Made by a program: the position numbers and the translations under genes. A DNA stretch of 64,000 nucleotides from Avena insularis. Taxonomy: Eukaryota > Streptophyta > Magnoliopsida > Poales > Poaceae. Under the pieces are notes generated by a model that was not told the origin of the DNA, made no database searches, and saw only the letters and a list, made by a program, of their open reading frames with translations. Within the stretch, counting starts at the first letter, position 1. Every line of letters begins with the position of its first letter. Shown here piece after piece: positions 1-9,689 of this stretch. The stretch covers positions 464,412,740 through 464,476,739 of the forward strand of contig CM042686.1 of assembly GCA_023614405.1 (NCBI GenBank), in the 5' to 3' direction.

Positions 1-419
1 ATAATTGTCAAACTGGTGTATATTTGAATTGTAAATAGTTTGATGTATGCCAAGATGCATTTTATTGTATAAAAGATGCATTTTCCATTTTTTAAATCTT
101 TTTCTATTTTCTATTTGAATCCCTTTGTTAGTCTTGCCCTTGGTTTTTAAGTTCTACTCGGTTTTGCCCTTGGTTCTTAAGTGCTAATTAGTTTTTCCCT
201 CTCTTTGTATCCATCTCTCGCACCTGTCCTCATCTTTGCTGCTACACTCTGATTGGTCGAGACAGTTGTCACACGGATTATGCCCACCAACCGTTGATCC
301 TCTGTGATCTAGCGCACAGGATAACCCCTATATCTGTCGGGGGCACCCCTCTATCCGTGCAAAATAACGAGTATGCCACCGATACTTTAACTCTATAAAC
401 AAATGAACTTGAATATAAT

Positions 420-1530
420 TTGAAGGGAATGTGTTCGAAGGTGTATAATTTTTTCATTATATTTCACTCCATGGAAATAGTAATGATCAGGATTTTCTTA
501 GCACAACATTATCACGTATTAAGTGCGATTTCAAAGAGTTCGAAGGTGTATAATTTTTCTATACGCAAGTTAAATGGTTAGGATTTTCTTGGCACAACAT
601 TATCATGACCTAAGTGCAATTTCAAAGAGTTCAAAGGTGTATAATTTTTGTATACGCAAGTTTATGCATTATATTTCACTCCATGGAAATGATAAATGAT
701 CAGGATTTTCTTAGTACAACATTATCATGACCTAAGTGCGATTTCAAAGAGTTCAAAGGTGTATAATTTTTGTATACGCAAGTTTATGCATTATATTTCA
801 CTCTATGGAAATGATAAATGATCAGGATTTTCTTAGCACAACATTATCACGACCTAAGTGCGATTTCAAAGAGTTAAAAGGTGTATAATTTTTGTATATG
901 CAAGTTTATGCATTATTTTTCACTCCATGGAAATGGTAATCTCTCAAGATTTTCTTAGCACAACATTATCACGACCCAAGTGCGATTTCAAAGAGTTCAA
1001 AGGTGTATAACTTTTGTATACGCAAGTTTATGCATTATATTTCAATCCATGAAAATGGTAATCTCTCAAGATTTTTTTAGCACAACATTATCACGTATTA
1101 AGTGAGAATACGCAAGTTTATGCATTATATTTCACTCTATGGAAATGGTAATCTCTCAAGATTTTCTTAGCACAACATTATCACGTATTAAGTGCGATTT
1201 CAAAGAGTTCAAAGGTGTATAAACTTTGTATATGCAAGTTTATGCATTACATTCCATTCTACGAAAATGGGGGAGAAAATAATAATCTCTCAAGATTTTC
1301 TTAGCACGACATTATCACGTATTAAGTACGATTTCAAAGAGTTCAAAGGTGTATAATTTTTGTATACGCAAGTTTATGCATTATATTTTCACTCCATGGA
1401 AATGATAAATGATCAGGATTTTATTAACACAACATTATCATGTCCTAAGTGCGATTTAAAAGAGTTCAAAGGTGTATAACTTTCGTATAATTTCCGTATA
1501 TGCATTACATTTCACTATATGAAAATGAAG
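420..1530. repeat. Tandem array, 122-bp unit, about 8-9 copies
   Basis: The marker CAAAGAGTT recurs at about 532, 623, 745, 867, 989, 1201, 1335 and 1457. The spacing is 122 bp in four of the seven intervals. Each unit also contains a TATGCATTATATTTCACTCCA segment (shortened here) and TTTTCTTAGCACAACATTATCA. The 532-623 interval is about 31 bp short, a partial copy lies near 1110, and the 1201-1335 interval carries a small insertion. The array is internal to the putative MULE. Confidence 0.9.
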
Positions 1531-1666
1531 CAATGGCACGGGCGCGCGGGCACAGTGCTGGCTCAGAGTCCCATCTTGCAATGCCAACCTGGGTAAGCTA
1601 TGGGTCCGGCGCTCACGTGGATAAGCTGTGGGTCCGATACTGATCTAGATAAGTTGAGAGAGGTGT

Positions 1667-1833
1667 CCACTACGAGACTCGACTGAACGCGGTCCCACTT
1701 GTCAGCATGTAACGACAAGGGTACACTACGGGACCCAACAGAACGCGGTCCTACTCGTCAGCACGTAACGGCGAGGGTCCACTATGGGACCCGACTAAAC
1801 GCAACCCCACTTGTCAGCACGTAATAGCAAGGC
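1667..1833. repeat. Three tandem copies of a 56-bp GC-rich unit
   Basis: Copies begin near 1668, 1724 and 1780, exactly 56 bp apart. Each holds CACTA(C/T)GRGACYC, then CC(C/T)ACT(T/C)GTCAGCA and a TAACGRCRAGG-like end. They lie just inside the right terminus of the putative MULE, where subterminal repeats are common. Confidence 0.8.
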
Positions 1834-1958
1834 TGACGGACGGCGAGTTTCAGACCATGTGAGAGTTTCATACAAGGAGATGGACAAAAGTGAGGAAAAA
1901 CTAAGCGGCTGGGGAAAACTGAGTACAACTAACGAACCGAGGGCACGAAAATAGAAAT

Positions 1959-2576
1959 CCCCTCCTTTTATATAACCCGCCATTGATAATGGTGTAGGCT
2001 TTCGCCCTCCTCTGCACCATCTGGCTAAGACCTCATCACTTGGCAAATTTCCATCTCTCAAGAAACATAGAATTAGTTGTGCCTAAGCTGGTACAACACG
2101 GGCCGGGAAAACCACTTCATCAACTTCCATTGCATCCACTAACATAACTTTTACCGGGTTTGGCTGAACAGTCCTCGGGTTTTGCAAGGCAGTCCCCGTG
2201 TTTGCCAAAGTAGTCCCGGGGTTACTCGAAACACTCCCCCCATCAATATACATTGGGACAACCTTTGACTCCGGATTGACCGAGATAAAGATTGACTCGG
2301 ATTCTGGTGATGGTTTGATGGATGGTTTCTGGAGGTGTTCGAGAGCTATTCTCGACGGGATTGGCTATCTGGATGGACCGAGTTTCGATAACACGTTAGC
2401 TGCATATTTTTAGCACGAGGTTCATGATAAAATTCACATCCTTCAAAGTACCCACTGATTTTTCTGAACGCGAAATCTATACAAGGCCATATTAGCATCA
2501 AGCGCATCCCAATGACCCGAAACCTGTTGCACTACAAGGTCCGAATCACCAAAGCACTAAATCTGGCGAATACCAA
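1959..2576 (-). pseudogene. Gypsy H tail: end of the second RNase H domain and linker
   Basis: Read on the minus strand, the piece next to the CACTA encodes a degraded RNase H end. Recognisable segments are SDLVVQQVSGHWDALDA, ALYRFRVQK and ISGYFEGCEFYH. These are followed by the proline/serine-rich linker usual in Tat-type gypsy elements (KPSIKPSPESESIF), then by a frameshifted run resembling the start of the integrase region. In-frame stops and frameshifts break it throughout, so it is non-functional. It continues the reading that stops at 13662 on the other side of the CACTA, which shows that the CACTA landed inside the RNase H domain. The integrase core is absent from the window. H breaks off near 1958 at the putative MULE. 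Confidence 0.75.
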
Positions 2577-2593
2577 CACTAGTAGGAAAATGC
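2577..2593 (+). repeat. Left terminal inverted repeat of the CACTA
   Basis: CACTAGTAGGAAAATGC, an exact inverted match to 13642-13658 over 17 bp. The preceding three bases are CAA. Confidence 0.97.
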
Positions 2594-2597
2594 CTAC

Positions 2598-2880
2598 CAG
2601 TGGCGCACCAAAAATGAAGTCCATGGCGCACGCCCTGTGCGTCACTGATATCACGCCACTGATATTAGAGCAGTCAGTGGCGCACCGGGTCGTGCGCCAC
2701 AGATAGTTGGAAAGTCCGTGGCGCAGCGCCATTCCGTGCGCCACGGATATTACCAGCAGCGCACGCATGGGAACATGCGCCACGGATATTACCAGTAGCG
2801 CACGTACAGGCACGTGCGCCATAGATATTATCAGCATCGCACAAGCACGTGGTGCACCACTGAACCCAAAATTAGTGCGC
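2598..2880. repeat. Left subterminal repeats of the CACTA
   Basis: The motif GTGGCGCAC and its complement GTGCGCCAC, or close variants, recur about ten times in both orientations. In En/Spm elements, subterminal motifs in both directions are binding sites for the TnpA-type protein. I infer the same role here from position and pattern. Confidence 0.85.
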
Positions 2881-2900
2881 CACTGACTGTTTGGGTTTTT

Positions 2901-2995
2901 TTATATATACAACGGGTATATACAACAGTTATATATAGCAGTTATATACAACAGTTATATACAGCAGTTATATACAACAGTTATATACAATAATA
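2901..2995. repeat. Short tandem repeat, TTATATACAACAG-like unit
   Basis: About six copies of a 13-14 bp unit (variants TTATATACAGCAG and TTATATACAACAG) lie in tandem inside the CACTA, just internal to its subterminal repeats. From here to about 3586 I see no gene, only CACTA non-coding sequence. Confidence 0.8.
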
Positions 2996-3586
2996 TACCA
3001 AATATGAATTTAATCTAAGATATGAATTCAAAGTGCTGAAATACATCAAATATGAATTCAAGTGTTATTAGATTATTACACAAAGTGTGGTAGTACAAAT
3101 TTGGTCGGTCACATTACAAATTCGATCATCACATTACACATGCATAGAGCTATCACTCTAGACTATGATCGAATAGAGCATAGCGGCGACGACGAGGAGC
3201 AACACCGAGACCATGATGATCTTCATCCGGTTCTTCTTCCACATGTATCTCCTCCACGAGGCTACCGCCAGCTCTCTTGTCTTGTAGCCTTTGTAGCTAT
3301 TGCCGCTGAAGTTGTTCACTTGTGCCTGGCAGTCCTCCCACTCATCTTAGACCCCTGGAACCTTACCCCTGTATACCACGTACTACTTCGCCATCTCTGT
3401 AGACATGAATGTAGTATATGTTATAGAATGAAAATAATGGCAAACTACAAACATGTTTGCATGATCAGAAAAATGAGCAAAGATTCATAACCGATAAATA
3501 CAATATAGCACCAGTGACGATCATATCCGGTCTGTTGTGCATCATGAGAATCTTCGGTTGAACAATACTATCCTTCGGCTGGATAG

Positions 3587-4140
3587 GGAGTGCCTCTATG
3601 GCCAGCTAAAGCGAGATGCATGAGGACTGGATCCTCGAGCATTTCGCTCAAGCTGTCCGTAGTGTTGTCCCTGCTCTCGCACACCATCTTGGAGTTTATA
3701 ACTTGTCTAGCTAGATCAAAATATGAGGAGCTAACTAATCTCACATATTAGGGAGTGCCTCTATGGCTAGATTCAGAGAGATGCCTGAGGACATGATCCT
3801 CCGGCATCTCCCTGAAGCTGGTTGTAGTGTTGTCCCTGCTCTCGCACACCATCTTGGAGTTTATAACTTGTCTACCTAGATAAAAATATGCCAGGGAGCT
3901 AACTAATCTCACATATTAGGGAGTGCCTCTATGGCCAGCTTCAGGGAGATGCCTGAGGACTGGATCCTCCGGAATCTCCCTGAAGTTGGCCGTAGTGTTG
4001 TCCCTCCTCTCGCACACTATCGTGTTTCACATATTAGGGACTAGTACATCTATGGCCAGTTTGAGGGAGATTCTGGCGGGCTGGAGGACTGGGCTCCGCC
4101 GGAATCTCCCTCAAACTGGTCGTAGTGTTGTCCCCACTCT
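3587..4140. repeat. Tandem array of four fold-back units in the CACTA
   Basis: Each unit opens with GGGAGTGCCTCTATGG or a variant (near 3587, 3751, 3919 and 4037) and contains an inverted repeat of roughly 24-27 bp per arm. The predicted hairpins are 3600-3658, 3765-3822, 3933-3991 and 4056-4119. The last has arms that pair at 23 of 24 positions, with the remaining position a G-U. Units 1-3 end with a shared GCTAACTAATCTCACATATTA. The array lies downstream of the second CACTA gene. It may be a source of small RNAs, but that is inference. Confidence 0.88.
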
Positions 4141-4231
4141 TTCACACCCTCCCAGCATCGGTGGTGTCACCAATGTACCACGTACCACGTACCACTTCGC
4201 CATCTCTGTAGACAAGGCATGCATAGAAAAG

Positions 4232-7200
4232 TGTAACATCCCTAAATTCATATTTCAAAGCTCATTCATATCATCCTTGCATCCTTCATCATTTAGGGTT
4301 TTTCTCAAAAATCATTTCAGAAATAGAAGCTTGTGCTATGATTTCATGTGAGCAAATTTAACTCAAAAGGCCATCACCCTTTGAGACTTGAATGTTTAGG
4401 AACTTGTTTGCTTGCCTCCATTGTTGGAAAGTTTAGGTGTAGCAATTTAACCAAAGTTTTCAACTTAGAAATAATTTCAAAACCCTTTTCAAAACATTTG
4501 CAAACCAGAGGCAAAGTCTCTGTTTGTATTAAGCCCAAGCTTGACCAAGCCCTTGCAAGGTAACCACAGGGTTAAATGGCTGATTTTGAAACCTCAGTAC
4601 CCTACAAAAATCCCCAGAATTGTTTGAATTCAAAAAGGATTTGAATTCATATTTAAATCATTCCTGAAAACCAAAATAGAAAAAGAAAAGGTTTAAACAA
4701 ATGAAAAGGCCGCCAAAGTTTACAGCCCTTCAAATCGAGCCCAACAAGCCCACCCGGGACTTTTCTTTTCCCTCTCTCACGCGCGAGCGCACGCAATCAG
4801 TCACTGACAGACAGACCCCACCTCCACCTCGCGCACTTCGCTGACGAGCGGGCCTCCTCCACATCAGCATCGTCTTCCCCCTGAATCCGCGCACGATCTC
4901 CGCCGCTGGCCATTGCAGCAGTGATACCGAGCTTAATTGGGCATTAATCCACGAGCGTTTCCTGTCGAGCCTCTGGCTATAAGATCCCCTCTGCACCGCG
5001 GCCATTTCCCCTCACTTAGCACCACCTCTCCGCCACCAGGCTGCCCTCAATCAACCCCACACCGCCGCAGACAGAGCTCACTCCGGCGATCAATTCAGGT
5101 GAGCCCTGTGCGCCCCTTTCCCTCTGGTTCAAGCGAGCCACTTCGCAATCTCCTTGCGCACCTCCTGACCCCACTAGTTCATCCTATACTGCCCCAGGTC
5201 GCCGTTTCTACTCGACACCGCAAGCACCAACGATAACCTCGACTCCGACGACCTCCAGTGGTAAGTCCAGACCGCCCCAAGCCTTGTCTTTCACACACGC
5301 GTGTTCTCCGTGATCTTCTGCATCTAACCACACCCTCCGTTTGCCTCCAGTGTGATCGACAATGTCGCCTCCGACCCCGAACAGAACCGCCTGTCGCCAG
5401 ACTCAACTCCGACGAGGAATCATCGCCGAGACAGCATGCCCCTTCGCAAACCGACGCTACCTTGAGCTTCAGCAGCTTCTTGCGAACCTGGTATGACCCT
5501 TCTCCCTCTCGCGGACGATCTGGAACGCTAGCGCCGCCGTAGACCGGCGCTCGCTCATTGACGCCACAACGCCGCCAGGACATGGTCGTTGCTTCGCTAC
5601 CGTTAGATCTAGATCCAAGCGCTAGGATAGATTCACTTATCAGCGAAGCGGTACGCAACCTAGAACGTGCGATCTGTTTAGATCCTGCGGCTGCAGAGCT
5701 CGATCCGGGCGAATCGGTACGCACCAATCACAACGCGACGCGTGGCTAGGGTTAGATCTAAAAACAGTTTTAAAATCAGATTTTGATCCAAATTCAAATG
5801 CCTATAACTTTTGATTGCCACGTTGGATTTTTGCAAACTTTATACCGTTGGATTCAGTGAAACAAGACCCTTCTGAATATCCAATGTGTTTAACAAATAG
5901 TAACCATTAGAATGACTTTGTTTGTAGAAACATGTTTAAGGCTATTTTGAGTATGGATTTAGTTTAGTAATTTGTTTTAGGGTTAAATAAGTTTGCTTTG
6001 GCAAATTTTGTGTCTTGTTATGTTTCTGTAAACATGCACATGCTTGATAGAGTTTTCAAAATCCCCACTTAGTAAATTCATGCATGCATTCATATTATTT
6101 TTGATTGTATATAAATTGTGTGTAATTGTATGCTACAATTTTGTGTAGATTTTGCTAGTGATTGTGACTGTGAAGAGTGCTACTCTCCTCATTACCAAGG
6201 CAAGTGATGCTTCATACTTTTGTCCCATTATTTTCACTATGCATTAGTGATATTTCTAAGTAGGACTTGCATGGAATTTTTGCTAAGTATAAACTATGCT
6301 ATGGGAAAACCTAGTAGATGAAACCCTAGTAGAAATTTCCTAAGTTAAGATTCCTATTACTTTCATGCTTAGCTTAGCTAATAGAAAACAAGGGTGGAAA
6401 ATATATTCATGCTATGGAAATTTTTTAAGTCTATGGACTTATGTTTTGTTTAATAAAACAACTAAGTGAATGAATCACCTGGGTGGAAATGGAAGGAATG
6501 GTTTGTGTTGAGTGGTTCACAAGGCCATGGACTTGGCTTGTGTATCTCACTTGTGGATGGCCACCCAGTAACAAAGAGATTTGAGATGTCAAATGTTGAG
6601 AAGCTTCAAGTGAAGCCACTTGGCAATATGGGCTCTGCCTGGATCATATAGGTTGCAATAACTTAGCCAAATGGACAGTTGGTGGTAGGGGATTGATAGG
6701 TTGGAACGCGTCCATGTTGGTCTAAGGGAAGGCTTCTGAAAGATCTTGTCTTGGTGAAACCAAGTCTTGTGGGGAAAGTGCACCACCTCTGCAGAGTGTA
6801 AAATCTAAGTACTTAGCCATGTCCCTGGTAAAGGACAATTTGAGCATCAAGACATGGAAGCAATCAAGAATCTCCTCATCCCAATTTCTAAGTAAAACTT
6901 GTGGGTGAACAAGGGTTAAAGGATCTTCAGTCTTTGATTGGTAGATGCCTTGGGAAAGATTTTTGTCAAGCAAAAACTTAGTGTTTTCAAATGATAAGGA
7001 AAAAAATCTATTTTGAGCAATGCAAGCCTAAGCTGCCCTTAGCCAAATGCATATAGTAGTATAGTCCACTTAAAATATACTAAGGTATCACTTGCCAATA
7101 CTATTCCAAAGTATTGACCCTCTGTGGTTGTAACTTGTAATGTTGCAGGTTACTCCGATGATGATTAGGAGTCATGAGTCTACACTCAACATGCTTGCCT

Positions 7201-7425
7201 GTGGCACATGAAGATGAAGACTTATGTTTATTTACTTATTCCATAAACTCTTGTATTAGGCCTTTGGCCCTGAGTTGTAAAAGACTATGTTTTATCTCTG
7301 GAATGAATGTAATAAACGACCTTTGTATCTGTGTACTTCATCTTAAACTGTGGATGCTAGCATTGATCCAGGGACTAGCATTGCAATCATAGGGATCCTT
7401 TCCTTTATAAAGGTGGGGTCTGACA
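4232..7425. mobile_element. Large solo LTR (about 3.2 kb) inserted in the CACTA
   Basis: The segment starts TGTAACATCCC, ends GGGGTCTGACA, and is flanked by the perfect 5-bp duplication AAAAG (4227-4231 and 7426-7430). TG...CA ends with a 5-bp duplication and no gag-pol are what unequal recombination between two LTRs leaves behind. Its middle (about 4740-5750) is GC-rich and has splice-like signals. AT-rich sequence follows, with a possible polyadenylation region near 7290-7320. The family is not assigned; very long LTRs occur in Triticeae LARD-type elements. Apart from these signals I see no coding sequence in the 3.2 kb. Confidence 0.88.
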
Positions 7426-7430
7426 AAAAG

Positions 7431-7665
7431 ACATGCATCAGAGAAATGAGCACAGATTCATAAACTTAAAATAAAAAATATATAGCACCAACGATGACTA
7501 TCATATAAGCAAGTCCAACATCGACCGTCAAGGGTTTTACTAGTCCTGGGTAGTTAATAATGTTTACGACACACACGTCAAACGATAGTTTGGAAATACA
7601 TCACGAGGATAGTCAAGTCTACGACACGACACACACACGACACAAAAACGCTAGACACACACACA
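7431..7665. other. CACTA non-coding segment between solo LTR and second gene
   Basis: Short AC-rich stretches occur at 7620-7665. The stretch 7432-7490 resembles 3465-3525 on the far side of the fold-back array (shared ATGAGCAMAGATTCATAA and ATATAGCACCA). This indicates an older duplication within this CACTA end. No gene is seen. Confidence 0.6.
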
Positions 7666-9680
7666 TCATGTAGACCTCGCCGGGAATAGGGTCACGCCCT
7701 CTCTCATCATGAACGTCCTGGTGTCGCACTGCATGTCGAGGCATTCTTCGATCTCGCTGTTACTCAACACAATGGGCACGTAGATGGTCCCCCCTTTCGT
7801 TTCGATGTTGTCATGGATGATTTGGCAGAGCTGAGTCTGGATGCGCCAGAAGTCCTCCATAATGTCCGCATTATGTATCGCCGCCAACTGTGTGGCCTAG
7901 TGTCAAAGATTAGCTGGCAGCACCTCGACCTATGAATCCCGCATGAACCCCTTGATGTGATGGAGGACGTAGAAGGCCTCCTTCACACTATTGGTCGGCT
8001 GCTTGGCGTAGGGGAACTTTGTGTGGTGACTGAACACATGTTTTCCATCCTTGGTTCTTGCCCCCTGGAGAATTTGCCTCCCTTTTCGACATAGACTTGT
8101 AGAGCATCATCTAGAACTCTCTTGAATCTTCCATAGTCCTTCGGCTTTGTGTCACTCGATGAATTGAAGTACGTTGCTTGCGACAACCTCGGACAAACAG
8201 AGATGAGTGTGGAGTATATGCCTCTGTGCAACACAATTGAAACGGAACTAATTATTATTGGAAGGAGACAACGAAAATCTAAGAAATAATTTGTTACGAC
8301 GATGACCTAATGTGTGTTTACTTACTCGGGAAAGCAAGGCAGAAGAATGGAATCAATGGTCTGGTTCTCATGGAAGATATTCCCTAGGTACTCTGCCACC
8401 ATTGCCCGATCCCCATCATTCGCCAAGACAACCTCATGCATGTAATAAGGGTCCACTATCACGATGCCCTTGGTTTTCTCCCTCTTGGCCTTCAACGCCA
8501 TATTGAGCGAGTACAGATGGACCAAGTTATAGTCCAGCCGCTTTGAGTGCAGGAGATTGTAGATGTCCTCGTACCACATGAAGAATATGTCCACGGGTGC
8601 TTGGTCAATGAAGCCATGGCCCGATGGCACCTTGCATGTGAAGACCGGGTACCCGGGCTTCTTCTCTTTAAGAAGGGTGGTCTCGAGATGTAGAATTGAG
8701 TAATTCATATTCGCTATGGGTCCACCTGCGACTTCAAGCATTTCCTTAGTCAAAATCGGCTTACCCGCTATGTGCGCCCTGAAATCACTAGGCTCTTGTC
8801 TCACGCCGTCCTGATCCCGGAGTATCTTCTTCGGAAGTGGCTAGCTCGAAGCCTTCTTGCTCCGGCTATGCTTCCGGCCCTTCTTCGGCTTCTCAGCCGC
8901 CTCGACAGGATCAATGGATCGTCCTAACTGCTCCTCGGGCGCCTTGTGGAGTGTGGTGGGGCTGATGATCACCATCAGGTAGGGTTGTGGACCAGCAGCG
9001 TCAACCGGAGGAGTCTCTTGATCATAAGCGCCACCGAAGTGCAGACGCTACATGCATGACATGCAACGACCGGGTTGTTGACCGCGGGAGGCTGGCTCTC
9101 CAATAGGAGGCATGTAGAATCCGTCGGTTCCCATGGTGTTGAGGTAGCCATCAACGTCATCCTCATCGTTGGCGACGTGAGGTGCATCCTGATGCACGTC
9201 CTCGGGCTGTGGCGATGACGTGTGTGTGATTAACTGCTGATGCCTCTTGGTGGTGGGGACAAACACCGGTGGCCGTGACTTATTAGTTAGGGCAGTGGGG
9301 CACCGCCCTTCCTTGGCTACAACAAGGCAGATCTGGGACTTGGGCCATAGAAAGGGCTAGCCGTAGCAACCTCCAAGGGTCTTATGCTCATCGGCTCCTT
9401 CAGGTTGTTGGGGGGGGGGGTCAATGCCGTCACAATCCTTCAATGTCCTTACCAAGGTGACCATGAACATGCCAGCAGGGATCGGCTTGTTGTGCATCAT
9501 GAGCATCTTCGGTTGGACGATACTACCCTTTTCTACATCCTTCAGCATGTCGTCCACATACTGCAACAATGTGCAATGAGCGTCCCGCGGGAAAACATGT
9601 TGGGGATCATAATCAGATGGAAGTCGATTAGATCTAGACCAACAATGGTGTATGAAGTCGGGCCTATGATGAAGCATAAT
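7666..9680 (-). pseudogene. Second CACTA gene with Ulp1-like (C48) protease region
   Basis: On the minus strand, broken coding blocks run from about 9680 to 7666. The first block (about 9357-9677) contains YVDDMLKDVEKGSIV and MHNKPIPAGMFMVTLVRTL. Next comes an acidic and lysine-rich linker (9266-8820, with KPKKGRKHSRSKKASS). The block 8322-8804 then includes GHGFIDQAPVDIFFMWYEDIY and IVDPYYMHEV (first one shortened by a residue elsewhere). The last blocks (7983-8234 and 7666-7887) include KPKDYGRFKRVLDDAL. This order matches the second protein of grass CACTA elements, whose C-terminal part is related to Ulp1 peptidases. In Ulp1 the catalytic residues are His-Asp-Cys, and I cannot identify them with confidence here. 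Intron-like gaps and stops separate the blocks. It is probably non-functional, and exon borders were not determined. Confidence 0.7.
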
Positions 9681-9689
9681 TAGTTACCT

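Larger units (their letters stand above)
105..1958. mobile_element. Putative MULE-type DNA element with long imperfect inverted ends
   Basis: The left stretch around 144-240 and the reverse complement of about 1880-1958 align by eye as an imperfect inverted repeat. Both carry TGCCCTYGGTT, a TACTCRGTTTT block, then TTAGTTTTTCC and TCCATCTC in the same order. Long TIRs of this style are typical of Mutator-like elements. No transposase is visible, so it would be non-autonomous. The right end abuts gypsy H coding sequence near 1958. Positions 1-104 do not look like H, so the left boundary is uncertain, and I could not find a 9-bp target duplication. Positions 1-104 hold AT-rich sequence with nothing I recognise. 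Confidence 0.4.

Noticed and set aside
420..1530. A CRISPR-like array
   Set aside because: The 122-bp units are repeated whole, with no constant short repeat and unique spacers, and the sequence is eukaryotic.
4730..5750. Several overlapping 60-180 residue open frames on both strands as a plant gene
   Set aside because: GC-rich sequence opens all frames. There is no recognisable domain, and the segment lies between TG...CA ends with a target duplication.
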